Source of the DNA: Desulfitobacterium_A sp034927245
GTDB taxonomy: Bacteria > Bacillota > Desulfitobacteriia > Desulfitobacteriales > Desulfitobacteriaceae
Reading direction: 5' to 3'
Assembly: GCF_034927245.1 (NCBI RefSeq)
Contig: NZ_JAYFQK010000038.1
Coordinates: 124,001-188,000 of the forward strand
DNA: 64,000 bases
The notes under the pieces were generated by a model, which was given only the letters and a program-made list of their open reading frames with translations, was not told where the DNA came from and made no database searches. Position numbers and translations under genes: made by a program. Shown in pieces: positions 33,255-42,701 of the stretch (its first letter is position 1; the number at the start of each line of letters is the position of its first letter).

Positions 33255-33956
33255 TCAGAGGATCTCCTGTGTGCGATACTCCCAAAAACGATTGGCAAGA
33301 AGACGGAGGCAGAAGGGGTGCCGGTTCCACTTATCGATTTCATCTAAGGAAAGCATCACAGCATACGCTTGGCGGCATGTTCCCAGCAAGGGATAGTTTT
33401 TAGTCAGATAGGCCAGTACTGAGAAAATTGCCTCTTGGCGTTCGCGATAAAAGAGATTTTGAACGTAACGCCGGCTGATCGGACTTAATTTATAGCGCTC
33501 AAGCTCAGGGGTTAGGGGTGCGATTTCGGCGGGAGAAAAAGAAATCACCTCAAACTGTGGCAAATCGGCAAGAATCTCGGAGCCCGATAGAAATGTCAGC
33601 AAGTTTTCCTGGATCGATAAAGGAGAAAACGGAAAGGGCCCCGAAGTTTCTGCTAAAATCCGAAGACGGAGAAGATTGGAACGTATAAATTGATCTTCAT
33701 GCCGGATGGGACTGATGGGCGAATTCTCAAAGAGTCGGAGGAGTTTCCCCAAGGCCGTATGGCCATCACAGGCTAGGACTTCCCATTGCGGGAACAGGGA
33801 AGCCAGAAGCTGACCCAGGTATGCATTTTTAGACTCAAAGATATGATAATGACTGAGCGTCTCAACGGTTTCCTCGGTGGGCAGGGCTAAGAGCAAGCGC
33901 AGGCGCTCCGGATGAAGGCGTAAGCGGGTTTGAATCTTTCGTTCGAAGGAATTCAT
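33255..33956 (-). CDS. Hypothetical protein
   Basis: 233 residues, Leu- and Arg-rich, all-helical in appearance, ATG 33956 after GGGAGGAT. No motif recognised. It converges on the MFS gene with only six bases between stops. A soluble cytoplasmic protein is likely as no signal or membrane segment is seen. Confidence 0.6.
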   Translation of the reverse strand: MNSFERKIQTRLRLHPERLRLLLALPTEETVETLSHYHIFESKNAYLGQLLASLFPQWEVLACDGHTALGKLLRLFENSPISPIRHEDQFIRSNLLRLRILAETSGPFPFSPLSIQENLLTFLSGSEILADLPQFEVISFSPAEIAPLTPELERYKLSPISRRYVQNLFYRERQEAIFSVLAYLTKNYPLLGTCRQAYAVMLSLDEIDKWNRHPFCLRLLANRFWEYRTQEIL

Positions 33957-34060
33957 AAGATCCTCCCTTGCTTAAATATTTGCACTTAGTGTATGGGAAC
34001 ATTGCGGTTCTATCCCTGCCTTGCGCTGGTAATACGAGGAAATGAACAGACTTCGGCAAT

Positions 34061-34096
34061 AAAAATGAGGCTGTCGCAAAACAGCCTCATTTTTGT
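34061..34096. terminator. Bidirectional terminator
   Basis: A 13-bp perfect stem (34061-34073 with 34082-34094) with A5 before and T5 after. It ends metQ transcription on the minus strand. Confidence 0.8.
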
Positions 34097-34175
34097 ACGC
34101 ACATAATTATGGATTATTGAAAAAGACCCGAAACTACACGACCATAGGTTTTGCGCATATCCATTTTTGGTCGGA

Positions 34176-35027
34176 TTAGAATGAAGGAAGAACTGATCCT
34201 TGATATTTGTCTTCAATGAATTTCTTAACATCATCACTTCTAAGAGCCTGCATCAGCTTTTGCAGATTAGGATCATCTTTGCGATTTTCTTTAACCGCGA
34301 TAATGTTGGAATAGGGATTATCCTTTGCCACTTCAATGGTGAGGGCATCTTTAGGATTTAAACCGCCTTCAAGAGCAAAGTTGGTATTAATAACAGCACC
34401 GGCAGTTTTGGGATCGTCCAATACGCGGGGAAGCTGTGCGGCATCAATCATCGTAATTTTAAAATTCTTAGGATTGCTTACGATATCTTGAACTGTTCCG
34501 TTAACCCCTACGCCGTCTTTGAGTTTAATCAATTCCGCTTTTTCAAGTACGGCTAAGGCACGACCGCTGTTTGAGGGGTCATTGGGAATGGCAATGGTAT
34601 TCCCGCTGGGAAGTTCATCGACTTTAGCCGCTTTCTTTGAATAGAGCCCCATGGGTTCAAGGTGGACTTGGCCGAGGGAAACAAGTTTCAGGTTCCGGTC
34701 TTTACAAAAGGTATCAAGATAGGGTTTATGCTGGAAGAAGTTAGCATCAATTTCACCGGCATCAAGCGCAGTATTGGGTATTACATAATCGTTATAGACT
34801 TGAATCTGAAGGTCGATGCCTTGTTTAGCGAGTTCCGGTTTGATATGCTCAAGAATTTCGGCATGGGGTTTCGCACTCGCTCCAACTTTTAGGACAGTCA
34901 GATTACCGGAAGAAGCTGTATTTCCCGCGTTGCTCGCTGTATTGTTACCGCAACCGGTGACCAGAAGGGAAAGGGAGACGAGAGAACCGAGGATAAGTGT
35001 TGCCAGACGGCGTTTGGATTTAAACAT
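34176..35027 (-). CDS. metQ: Methionine-binding lipoprotein
   Basis: 283 residues. Lipoprotein signal LILGSLVSLSLLVTGC, then an Asn/Ser linker and an NlpA-type binding domain (VGASAKPHAEILEHIKPELA, DANFFQHKPYLD, IPNDPSNSGRAL). It presents methionine to the MetNI transporter on the outer face of the membrane. It is the last gene of the SAM-controlled metNIQ unit, 139 bases after metI. Confidence 0.93.
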   Translation of the reverse strand: MFKSKRRLATLILGSLVSLSLLVTGCGNNTASNAGNTASSGNLTVLKVGASAKPHAEILEHIKPELAKQGIDLQIQVYNDYVIPNTALDAGEIDANFFQHKPYLDTFCKDRNLKLVSLGQVHLEPMGLYSKKAAKVDELPSGNTIAIPNDPSNSGRALAVLEKAELIKLKDGVGVNGTVQDIVSNPKNFKITMIDAAQLPRVLDDPKTAGAVINTNFALEGGLNPKDALTIEVAKDNPYSNIIAVKENRKDDPNLQKLMQALRSDDVKKFIEDKYQGSVLPSF

Positions 35028-35166
35028 GTTAATACCTCCTACTTCATATCAATGACTGACATGGTTCATTTCTATATGATTATATTCAAGCACTTGAGAT
35101 AACGGGCCCATCAGCTCAAGAAGCACGATTGGCGAAAACGGAAACAATTAAACTGGAGCTTGGAGA

Positions 35167-35856
35167 TTAATGACTCGTTAATTTTCGAGCAAAAGAGGTA
35201 CCGATCGATTGGATGCCTTGAACGATAAGAACAAGCAGAATAACGGTAATCAGCATAACATCGGTTCGGAAACGATTGTAGCCATAATCAATGGCTAAGG
35301 CTCCTAAACCGCCGCCGCCGACAGCTCCGGCCATGGCAGTATAGCCGATTACGCTGATTGTGGTGATCGCAAAGCCAAGAATCAGGGAAGCCTTAGCTTC
35401 AGGGAGAAGAACCTTGTAGATGATTTGCCAAGGTGAAGCTCCCATCGAAAGTGCCGCCTCAATTACCCCATAAGGGACTTCCTTTAAGGAGCTTTCGACC
35501 ATCCGGGCGACAAAGGGTGCCGAGGAAATGACAAGCGGGACAATGGCCGCTGTTGTTCCAATCGAAGTACCGATAAGCTTCCGTGTAAAAGGAATAAGGA
35601 ATACGAGTAAAATGATAAACGGAACAGAACGGAAAATATTAACGATCGTTCCCAGAATGCGTTCAACCCAAGGAGTAGGAAGAATGTGTCCCGGTGATGA
35701 AATGACAAGGATGACGCCGAGGGGAACCCCGATAATATAGGCAAGTACGGTTGAAACGATAACCATATAAAGCGTTTCTAAAAGAGCCGGGGTTAAGACG
35801 TGAACCATATTCGGCCAATAGCCGGGAGTTGCCATAATAGACCAATCAAATCCCAT
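35167..35856 (-). CDS. metI: Methionine ABC transporter permease
   Basis: 229 residues with five or six membrane helices. The EAA loop is visible as EAALSMGASPWQIIYKVLLP, which docks on MetN. MetI forms a dimeric channel. Its start overlaps the end of metN by 11 bases. Confidence 0.94.
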   Translation of the reverse strand: MGFDWSIMATPGYWPNMVHVLTPALLETLYMVIVSTVLAYIIGVPLGVILVISSPGHILPTPWVERILGTIVNIFRSVPFIILLVFLIPFTRKLIGTSIGTTAAIVPLVISSAPFVARMVESSLKEVPYGVIEAALSMGASPWQIIYKVLLPEAKASLILGFAITTISVIGYTAMAGAVGGGGLGALAIDYGYNRFRTDVMLITVILLVLIVQGIQSIGTSFARKLTSH

Positions 35857-36871
35857 TTTGGATCACCTCCATTTTTAGCCCGCGTTCGTCAAGATAAGTG
35901 TGAGCCTTGGCAAGTTGTTCTTTTGAACCTTGAAGCTCGAGTGTTAGTGTGCCAAACAGTGTTGAGCGCAGGTGGTCAATGCTTCCATAGAGGATATTGG
36001 CGCGGACCTGACAATCCTTCATCAAATCGGCAATAATGGGATCTGAAGCCCGCGAACCGAGAAAGTGAATCCGAATAATTTCCGAATCCGCGTGGGTTGC
36101 CAGTTCCCGGAGAAGGTCACCCGGTAATTCATTGGGGAAGACACTGGAAATAAATTCTTTGGCAATCGCGGATTGGGGTTGGATAAAGACTTGTTCAACC
36201 GGACCGTTTTCGACAATTTTAGAGGCGTCAATAACCGCCACGTCAGAACAGATTTCTTTAATGACTTTCATCTCATGGGTAATTATAACGATCGTCAGTC
36301 CAAACTGTTGGTTAATATCGCGTAATAGGTTGAGGATGGAGACCGTTGTTTGGGGGTCCAAGGCTGAGGTTGCTTCGTCACAGAGAAGGACTTTGGGGCG
36401 GGTTGCAAGGGCCCGGGCAATTCCTACCCGCTGTTTTTGACCGCCGCTTAATTGAGAAGGGTAGGCATCGGCTTTATCGGCCAGCCCGACCAGTTGAAGG
36501 AGTTCTTCAACCCGAGGTTTGATCTTATTTTTCTTATATCCGGCGATTTCAAGGGGAAAGGCAATATTTTCGCCTACCGTTCTGGATTGAAGCAAATGGA
36601 AGTGCTGAAAAATCATCCCGATCGTCTGCCGGGTTTCGCGAAGCGCTTTCCCGGAAAGTTTTGTAATATCCTGACCATCGATCAAAATCTGACCGCCGGT
36701 CGGTTCTTCTAAACGATTCAGGCAGCGTACAAGAGTACTTTTTCCCGCACCGCTGAGTCCAATGATGCCGTAAATAGCTCCTTGGGCGATCTCAAGAGAG
36801 ATATCTTCGAGAGCGACGACATTTCCCTTATGGGAAGTATAGGTTTTACTTAAATGCTCAATCTTAATCAA
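35846..36871 (-). CDS. metN: Methionine ABC transporter ATP-binding protein
   Basis: 341 residues. TTG 36871 is chosen: AAAGGAGGG lies six bases upstream, and the longer frame would read through the SAM riboswitch. Walker A is GLSGAGKSTLVRCLN, the signature LSGGQKQRVGIARAL, Walker B VLLCDEATSALD. The C-terminal 80 or so residues form the NIL domain that binds methionine and inhibits transport. First gene of metNIQ. Confidence 0.95.
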   Translation of the reverse strand: MIKIEHLSKTYTSHKGNVVALEDISLEIAQGAIYGIIGLSGAGKSTLVRCLNRLEEPTGGQILIDGQDITKLSGKALRETRQTIGMIFQHFHLLQSRTVGENIAFPLEIAGYKKNKIKPRVEELLQLVGLADKADAYPSQLSGGQKQRVGIARALATRPKVLLCDEATSALDPQTTVSILNLLRDINQQFGLTIVIITHEMKVIKEICSDVAVIDASKIVENGPVEQVFIQPQSAIAKEFISSVFPNELPGDLLRELATHADSEIIRIHFLGSRASDPIIADLMKDCQVRANILYGSIDHLRSTLFGTLTLELQGSKEQLAKAHTYLDERGLKMEVIQNGI

Positions 36872-36892
36872 TGATTTCCCTCCTTTTGAGCA

Positions 36893-36925
36893 AACAAAAA
36901 CTTCACGGAGGAATCCCGCGAAGTT
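36893..36925 (-). terminator. SAM-riboswitch terminator
   Basis: On the minus strand an imperfect stem of AACTTCGCGGGA with TCCTCCGTGAAGTT is followed by TTTGTTT. It lies between the aptamer and metN, giving the usual off-switch at high SAM. Confidence 0.8.
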
Positions 36926-36938
36926 AACATTCGGATTT

Positions 36939-37041
36939 CCTCTCATCTCCCAGTTATTCCTGCAGGAGTTAGCACCGTACATTTCTGCCGGTTGCCGGGT
37001 TTCATCGGGCCAGTCCCTCCACCTACTCTGGATAAGAGTGT
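36939..37041 (-). promoter_or_regulatory. SAM-I (S-box) riboswitch
   Basis: On the minus strand: CTCTTATCCAGAGTAGGTGG (P1/P2 start), GGGACTGGCCCGATGAAACC, CGGCAACC, then GGTGCTAACTCCTGCAG and the closing P1 strand GATGAGAG. All conserved S-box parts are present. SAM binding should stop transcription of metNIQ. Confidence 0.96.
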
Positions 37042-37086
37042 TATTCAATTGAATTAAAGTGGTTTAAACAAGAATAGAATAAAACT

Positions 37087-37115
37087 ATTCTACACAGAAA
37101 ATGAGATTTTAGCAA
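37087..37115 (-). promoter_or_regulatory. metNIQ promoter
   Basis: TTGCTA (37115-37110) and TAGAAT (37092-37087) on the minus strand, 17-base spacer, about 45 bases before the riboswitch. Confidence 0.6.
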
Positions 37116-37135
37116 GTACTTTTTTTATAACTTCC

Positions 37136-37164
37136 TTGACAACACCTCAATACTTTAATAAATT
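37136..37164 (+). promoter_or_regulatory. Promoter of the yerC-hisZ-pfkA unit
   Basis: TTGACA (37136-37141) and TAAATT (37159-37164), 17-base spacer, 32 bases before the GTG start. It diverges from the metNIQ promoter. Confidence 0.55.
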
Positions 37165-37195
37165 AAAGTGAAGAAGAATAAGGAGATGATGTCTT

Positions 37196-37561
37196 GTGGA
37201 CGAGGGTAATAAACCGTCTCAAGAAGATAAAGAGGCTGAGGCTGGGAAATCTTTAGAAGGGGTTGATCGCCGCCTGCGCGATCCTTTAAATGATGAACTG
37301 TTTGAAGCTATTTTGTTATTGAAGAATAAGGAAGAATGTTATCGTTTTTTTCAGGATATCGCAACAATTGCGGAGATTAAAGCTTTAGCCCAACGCTTAG
37401 AAGTGGCTAAGCTTTTGGAGAAGAATGTAACCTATACGACGATTGCCCATCAAACGGGGGCCAGTACGGCGACGATCAGCAGGGTTAAGCGGTGTTTGTA
37501 TTTTGGTGCTGATGGTTATCAACTCATTCTTAAAAGATTAGAGGAAAAGGAGAAGTTTTAA
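37196..37561 (+). CDS. YerC/YecD family TrpR-like regulator
   Basis: 121 residues, GTG 37196 after AAGGAGATG. The C-terminal half (about 40-110) matches the TrpR-related YerC family: EIKALAQRLEVAKLLEKNVT, then a helix-turn-helix TTIAHQTGASTATISRVKRC. The N-terminal 25 residues are charged and variable. Its stop overlaps the hisZ start (TAATG). Placement at the head of a his gene set suggests it controls histidine genes; that is inference. Confidence 0.85.
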   Translation: MDEGNKPSQEDKEAEAGKSLEGVDRRLRDPLNDELFEAILLLKNKEECYRFFQDIATIAEIKALAQRLEVAKLLEKNVTYTTIAHQTGASTATISRVKRCLYFGADGYQLILKRLEEKEKF

Positions 37562-38709
37562 TGAATCGTTCTTCCTTAGGATTAAGAATACCCACAGGAA
37601 TGCGGGATCTTTTACCCGAAGAGATGGCTATCCAAGATCAAGTGGAACAGAAAATTGTTACTTTGTTTAAGCTATGGGCCTATCAAAAAGTCTCAACACC
37701 TGCTTTAGAATATGGTGCATGTTTGCAGCCGGATGAAGAAAAAGGGGATCAATTTTATAAATTTTTTGATCGCCAAGGGCATGTCCTTGTTCTTCGTCCG
37801 GAGCTTACCACGCCGATTGCCCGTATGGTCAGCTCGCGTTTAAAAGGATCTGAGCTGCCTTTGAGATTATGTTACTCGGCCGATATTTACCGGACCGTAT
37901 CCAATCGCAATCGGGAGTACCGGCAAGCCGGAGTTGAACTTATGGGTTCAGCTAATCCTTTAGCAGATGCCGAGGTCATTGCTCTGGCGGTTGAATCGTT
38001 GCGTGAACTGGGACTGAATGATTTCCAATTCAATCTTGGGCATATGGGTATTTTTTCGGGGATTATGGACGAATTAAAGATTGACTCAGAGTTTCGGCTT
38101 AACTATGAGGAACTTTTAGCCCATAAAGATTTGGTTGGTATTGAACGACTCGTCGAGCAAAGCGAATTTCCCGATTCGGCAAGGAAGATTCTTTTAAAGA
38201 TACCGCATTTCCATGGCCAAGCAGAGATGCTTGAAGAAGTTTTAGAATGGAGCCAAAGCCCGTCCTTACAAGATGCTGTGGCTTCCCTCAAAATGGTTTA
38301 TGAATACTTACGGGATTTTAAAGTTCAGGAGTATGTAGCCTTAGACCTCGGGATTCTTCGCGGTTTTACGTATTATACAGGTGCCGTTTTCGAAGGATAT
38401 GTCCGCGATATCGGTTATCCCGTTATCGAAGGCGGGCGTTATGATGCACTTTATGGTGAGTTTGGTTATGCTTTGCCGGCAACGGGTTTTGCTATGAACC
38501 TCGGAGCTTTAGCGGAGCGGATGAATCCCAAAGCTAAACCCAATCCAACGGTTTTAGTGTATGGTGATAATATCACTGAGGTCATCCAAGCGGTCCAGAA
38601 ACTTCGGGGACAGGGCACGCAGGCTGAGATGGGTATCGATCTAAGTCCGGCCGAAGCGGAGATGCTGGCACAACGCAAGGGGATTGCTCAAATTAAGCGA
38701 ATAGAGTAA
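37561..38709 (+). CDS. hisZ: ATP phosphoribosyltransferase regulatory subunit
   Basis: 382 residues. It resembles the catalytic core of histidyl-tRNA synthetase: motif 2 as LRLCYSADIYR, REYRQAGVELMGS and GGRYDALYGEFG. It lacks the anticodon domain, as expected of HisZ. HisZ is required by short-form HisG, and the hisG here is short (222 residues), so the pair fits. It is translationally coupled to the TrpR-like gene. Confidence 0.93.
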   Translation: MNRSSLGLRIPTGMRDLLPEEMAIQDQVEQKIVTLFKLWAYQKVSTPALEYGACLQPDEEKGDQFYKFFDRQGHVLVLRPELTTPIARMVSSRLKGSELPLRLCYSADIYRTVSNRNREYRQAGVELMGSANPLADAEVIALAVESLRELGLNDFQFNLGHMGIFSGIMDELKIDSEFRLNYEELLAHKDLVGIERLVEQSEFPDSARKILLKIPHFHGQAEMLEEVLEWSQSPSLQDAVASLKMVYEYLRDFKVQEYVALDLGILRGFTYYTGAVFEGYVRDIGYPVIEGGRYDALYGEFGYALPATGFAMNLGALAERMNPKAKPNPTVLVYGDNITEVIQAVQKLRGQGTQAEMGIDLSPAEAEMLAQRKGIAQIKRIE

Positions 38710-38733
38710 AACTCTATGAAAGAAGGGAATGGA

Positions 38734-39813
38734 ATGCATAAATTAGCCGTTCTTACCGGTGGAGGAGATTGCCCGGGTCTGAATGCCGTAATTCGGGCAA
38801 TCGTAAAAAGCGGTTACCAAGAGGGAATTGAGGTGATCGGAATTCGGGATGGTTTTCGGGGGGCGGTCGAAGAAGAGTATCGTCTGTTGAACCTGTCCGA
38901 TGTTTCCGGAATTCTTCCGCGCGGGGGAACTCTTTTAGGAACGACGAACCGCGATAATCCTTTTGCTTATTCGACCTTAGTTGACGGTCAGATCCAACCG
39001 GTAGACCGTTCGGACGATGTTATTTCCCAACTTCAAGGGATTGGTGTTGAAGCACTTCTCGCCATTGGGGGTGACGGGAGTTTAAGCATTGCTTTGGAAT
39101 TTGCGAAGAAAGGACTCCCGGTTATCGGAATTCCCAAGACCATTGATAATGATCTCATGGCTACAGATGTAACTTTCGGGTTCCAAACCGCTGTGTCCAC
39201 AGCGCAGGACGCCCTTGACCGATTGCACACAACAGCTGAATCGCATCATCGGGTCATGATTTTAGAAGTGATGGGCCGCTATGCGGGCTGGATTGCTCTT
39301 TATGCCGGTGTGGCAGGGGGTGCGGATGTTATTCTGATACCGGAAATTCCGTACGAATTATCCAGGGTTGCGGCAGCTGTCAAGAAAAGAGCGGATTTGG
39401 GTAAGAAGTTCAGTATTATTGTCGTTGCCGAGGGTGCTGCACCATTAGGCGGTGAAATGGTGGTGGAACGGAAAATGCCGGGTCGAATCGATCCCATCAA
39501 GCTTGGAGGGATCGGGGCAAAACTTGGCGAAGATCTTGAAACCTTGACGGGAATGGAAACCCGGGTTACGGTACTAGGTCATCTGCAACGAGGCGGATCC
39601 CCCAATGCTGCCGACCGGGTGCTTGCCACCCGTTACGGAGTAGCTGCGGTCGAAGCAGCCCTTGACGGTGATTTTGGAACTATGGTTGCTCTGCAGGGTC
39701 AGAAAATCGTCCGGGTTCCTTTGGCAGAAGCGGTTAATAAATTGAAAAAAGTGAGTCCCGATGAACCGGTTTTAAATGCTGCCCGGAAGCTTGGGATCAT
39801 GATGGGGGATTAA
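38734..39813 (+). CDS. pfkA: 6-phosphofructokinase
   Basis: About 359 residues. ATG 38734 has AAGGGA in front and is preferred over ATG 38716. The N-terminus LTGGGDCPGLNAVIRAI binds ATP. GGDGS (112-116) has Gly at the position that favours ATP over pyrophosphate. Lys135 in PKTIDNDL is the residue seen in pyrophosphate-type and some actinobacterial ATP-type enzymes. ATP use is predicted, though the pattern is mixed. It lies between hisZ and hisG and is closed by its own terminator. Confidence 0.92.
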   Translation: MHKLAVLTGGGDCPGLNAVIRAIVKSGYQEGIEVIGIRDGFRGAVEEEYRLLNLSDVSGILPRGGTLLGTTNRDNPFAYSTLVDGQIQPVDRSDDVISQLQGIGVEALLAIGGDGSLSIALEFAKKGLPVIGIPKTIDNDLMATDVTFGFQTAVSTAQDALDRLHTTAESHHRVMILEVMGRYAGWIALYAGVAGGADVILIPEIPYELSRVAAAVKKRADLGKKFSIIVVAEGAAPLGGEMVVERKMPGRIDPIKLGGIGAKLGEDLETLTGMETRVTVLGHLQRGGSPNAADRVLATRYGVAAVEAALDGDFGTMVALQGQKIVRVPLAEAVNKLKKVSPDEPVLNAARKLGIMMGD

Positions 39814-39817
39814 AAAA

Positions 39818-39859
39818 AGGCTTGGATCCGTAATCTTTCGGATTCAAGCCTTTTTTTTC
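39818..39859 (+). terminator. Rho-independent terminator after pfkA
   Basis: A 13-bp stem around AAGGCTTGGATCCG/CGGATTCAAGCCTT and T8. It separates hisZ-pfkA from hisG. Confidence 0.85.
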
Positions 39860-39871
39860 TAAAGATTATGG

Positions 39872-39900
39872 TTGTTACTTTAAAACAAGACTGCTATAAT
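39872..39900 (+). promoter_or_regulatory. Promoter of the hisG operon
   Basis: TTGTTA (39872-39877) and TATAAT (39895-39900), 17-base spacer. A leader of about 130 bases follows in which I see no T-box, riboswitch or terminator. Confidence 0.65.
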
Positions 39901-40040
39901 ACATTCATAACGAATTAACAATTTAACGAGGTAAAACGATAAAGCAAATCAACAAGGGACAATAGTGTAGAAAAAGGACTAATACCTTAACCTTGAGAAA
40001 TACTTTGGATAGTTAATTATAGACGGAGAGGAGATAGAGT

Positions 40041-40709
40041 ATGTCCAGAGGCTTTTTAACAATAGCTCTCCCCAAGGGGAAATTACTGACGGATTCTTTG
40101 GAGGTTTTAACGAAGGCAGGGATCGAATGCGGCGAGGTTAGTGAGGAATCACGGAAACTGCTTTTTTCTTTAAAAGGGTCTGAAGCACAAATTATTATTT
40201 GCCGTCCAACCGATATCCCGACCTATGTAGAACATGGAGCGGCTGATATTGGTTTTGTCGGTAAGGATACGCTTTTAGAGGAAAATAAAGATGTCGCCGA
40301 ACTCCTCGATCTCAAATTCGGGTATTGCCGATTTGTTGTTGCGATGCCTGAGGAAAGCGTTCCGCCGCGATTGCCGGATGGCATGTTTGACTTAAATGTC
40401 CTCAATCATCAGCGGGTCGCCACGAAATTCCCGCGGGTAACCGAAGAGTTTTTCCGGCAAAAGGGTATGCAAGTCGTTCCGATTAAGCTTCATGGCAATA
40501 TTGAGTTGGCACCCCGTGTAAATCTTGCCGAAATGATTGTCGATATTGTTTCTACCGGCACAACGTTGCGTCAAAATCACCTTGTCGAAGTGGCCCCGAT
40601 TCTGGAAGCAACAACCCGCTTGATTGCCAACCGAGTGGCCTATCGCATGAAATACCAACGGATCAATGATTTAACTGAAAAACTTCGTGAGATCGTCGCT
40701 GTAAAATAA
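40041..40709 (+). CDS. hisG: ATP phosphoribosyltransferase, short form
   Basis: 222 residues, the short form lacking the C-terminal regulatory domain and therefore dependent on HisZ. ALPKGKLL, the GAADIGFVGKDTLLE segment and DIVSTGTTLRQNHL are typical. It joins ATP and PRPP in the first step of histidine synthesis. First gene of the main his operon. Confidence 0.95.
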   Translation: MSRGFLTIALPKGKLLTDSLEVLTKAGIECGEVSEESRKLLFSLKGSEAQIIICRPTDIPTYVEHGAADIGFVGKDTLLEENKDVAELLDLKFGYCRFVVAMPEESVPPRLPDGMFDLNVLNHQRVATKFPRVTEEFFRQKGMQVVPIKLHGNIELAPRVNLAEMIVDIVSTGTTLRQNHLVEVAPILEATTRLIANRVAYRMKYQRINDLTEKLREIVAVK

Positions 40710-40729
40710 TGATTGGAGGATTTCCGGTA

Positions 40730-42007
40730 ATGAAGGTTGAAAAATTAGAGAATATGAATTTAGAGCGTTTAACCCGTAAATCCTATGGCAATGCTGCAGA
40801 GCTCGAACAACGGGTAAGCGACATTTTGGAAAGCGTTCGCCAAGAAGGGGATGAAGCCCTCTACCGTTTGACGGAAACACTGGATAAAGTTAATCTGCGT
40901 GAATCAGGATTAAAAGTAAGCCCTGCTGAAACAAAAAAAGCATACAGCCAAGTTGATGAAGCGTTTCTGGCAACGGTTCGCCAAGCGAAAGCGAATATTC
41001 TTTCGTTTCACGAAAAACAGAAACGTCCCTCCTGGTTTGATACGCAAGAGGATGGATCTATCCTCGGTCAACTTATTCTTCCTTTAAAGAGAGTAGGAAT
41101 TTATGTGCCCGGCGGCACGGCTGCATACCCTTCGTCCGTTCTGATGAACGCTTTGCCTGCTGTAGTTGCCGGCGTTGAAGAAATCGTCATGGTGAGCCCT
41201 CCGCGCTCGGATGGTTCGCTTCTGCCCGAGGTTTTGGTTGCGGCTGCCGAAGCGGGAGTTACCGAAATTTATAAAGTAGGCGGTGCGCAGGCAATCGCGG
41301 CTTTAGCCTATGGAACAAAGGAAATCGCTCCTGTGGATAAAATAACGGGTCCCGGCAATATCTACGTAACTCTGGCGAAAAAGCAGGTTTTCGGAACGGT
41401 CGATATTGATATGCTGGCCGGTCCAAGTGAAATTCTTGTCTTGGCAGATGACTCGGCACGTCCGAAAGAGCTTGCCGCAGATTTGCTGTCCCAAGCCGAG
41501 CATGATCGCCTCGCTTCGGCAATTCTGGTGTCTCCTGACCGGACACTGTTAGAGCGGACCATTGAGGAAGTAGAACGACAGCTCGCTGATCTGCCGCGTG
41601 AAGATATTGCCCGCAGTTCCTGGGAAAACTACGGAGCGGCAATATTGGTTCAAGATTTAGAGGAAGGGTTATCTTTAGCCAATCAAATTGCTCCGGAACA
41701 TTTTGAACTCGTCGTGGCAGAACCGTTTCGATGGTTAGGGAAGGTTAGAAATGCCGGGGCGGTATTCCTTGGGCGTTTTTCACCGGAGCCTGTGGGTGAC
41801 TATTTTGCCGGCCCGAATCACGTTTTACCGACAGGGGGCACAGCGCGTTTTTACTCGCCCCTGAATGTAGACACATTTATGAAGAAAATGAGTGTCATCA
41901 ATTATTCTGAAGAAGCATTAAAACGAGATGCCGATTCGATTGCACACTTTGCCCGCCGGGAAGGCTTGGAGGCCCATGCCCGGGCTGTGGAAGCAAGAAG
42001 GAAATGA
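40730..42007 (+). CDS. hisD: Histidinol dehydrogenase
   Basis: 425 residues. ATG 40730 follows TTGGAGGA; an earlier ATG at 40709 overlaps the hisG stop without a ribosome site. YVPGGTAAYPSSVLMNALPA, DKITGPGNIYV and LAGPSEILVLAD are family marks, with zinc ligands expected in QAEHD and GPNHVLPTGGTARF. It oxidises histidinol to histidine in two steps. Its stop overlaps the hisB frame. Confidence 0.96.
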   Translation: MKVEKLENMNLERLTRKSYGNAAELEQRVSDILESVRQEGDEALYRLTETLDKVNLRESGLKVSPAETKKAYSQVDEAFLATVRQAKANILSFHEKQKRPSWFDTQEDGSILGQLILPLKRVGIYVPGGTAAYPSSVLMNALPAVVAGVEEIVMVSPPRSDGSLLPEVLVAAAEAGVTEIYKVGGAQAIAALAYGTKEIAPVDKITGPGNIYVTLAKKQVFGTVDIDMLAGPSEILVLADDSARPKELAADLLSQAEHDRLASAILVSPDRTLLERTIEEVERQLADLPREDIARSSWENYGAAILVQDLEEGLSLANQIAPEHFELVVAEPFRWLGKVRNAGAVFLGRFSPEPVGDYFAGPNHVLPTGGTARFYSPLNVDTFMKKMSVINYSEEALKRDADSIAHFARREGLEAHARAVEARRK

Positions 42008-42612
42008 TGAACGAGGAAGGGATGCAAATGCGGGAAGCAACTCTCGAACGAAAAACCCGGGAAACACAAATTAAAGTCAGGGTTAATCTGGATGGCAGCG
42101 GTGAAGCCCAAGTTGCGACAGGTATCGGCTTTTTTGACCATATGCTCATTTCCTTGAGCCGTTTCGGCTATTTTGATTTAGAGGTCCAGGCCAAAGGGGA
42201 TCTGCAGGTCGATTCGCATCATACGATTGAGGATTGCGGGATTGTCTTGGGACAAGCTTTGCAAAAGGCCTTGGGTGAACGTCAAGGGATTGAACGTGTG
42301 GGGGATACCCTTTTGCCGATGGATGAAGCTTTAGTTCAGGTCGCGCTTGATCTTTCGAATCGCCCTTATCTTGTTTGGAATGTTGAATGTCCGGATGGGA
42401 TGATTGGGGATTTTCCGGTCGAGATGGCGGAAGAATTTTTTCGTGCTCTGGCCGTTAATGCCGGAATAACGCTGCATATCCATCTGCTGACAGGCAAGAA
42501 TCGTCATCATATTATGGAAGCTGTTTTTAAAGGGGCAGGACGGGCCTTAGGTCTGGCGGTTCGTCTAAATCCTCGTTTTCAAGGTGTTTTATCAACTAAA
42601 GGCGTTTTATAG
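42004..42612 (+). CDS. hisB: Imidazoleglycerol-phosphate dehydratase
   Basis: Up to 202 residues. ATG 42004 overlaps the hisD stop; ATG 42022 and ATG 42028 lie nearer to GAGGAAGG, so the start may be later. Metal-binding pairs FFDHML, DSHHTIEDCGI, FFRAL and KNRHHIMEA are intact. A monofunctional plant/fungal-type HisB without the phosphatase domain. Confidence 0.95.
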   Translation: MMNEEGMQMREATLERKTRETQIKVRVNLDGSGEAQVATGIGFFDHMLISLSRFGYFDLEVQAKGDLQVDSHHTIEDCGIVLGQALQKALGERQGIERVGDTLLPMDEALVQVALDLSNRPYLVWNVECPDGMIGDFPVEMAEEFFRALAVNAGITLHIHLLTGKNRHHIMEAVFKGAGRALGLAVRLNPRFQGVLSTKGVL

Positions 42613-42658
42613 GCTAAGGAGTAGTAAGCGTGCAGAGAATCATGATTTTGAAGAGGCG

Positions 42659-42679
42659 GAGCCGGATTGAAGCCGGCTC
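42659..42679 (+). other. Intercistronic hairpin between hisB and hisH
   Basis: GAGCCGG/CCGGCTC with a seven-base loop (42659-42665 with 42673-42679), no T-run. It lies in an 89-base gap and could shield the upstream mRNA end. Confidence 0.4.
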
Positions 42680-42701
42680 ATGGGTTAGGAGGTGCGAATA
42701 A

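Noticed and set aside
36872..37048. N-terminal extension of metN
   Set aside because: It would translate the SAM riboswitch and its terminator. TTG 36871 with a good ribosome site gives the family length.
39901..40040. T-box or attenuator in the hisG leader
   Set aside because: No specifier loop, T-box sequence or terminator was found in the leader.
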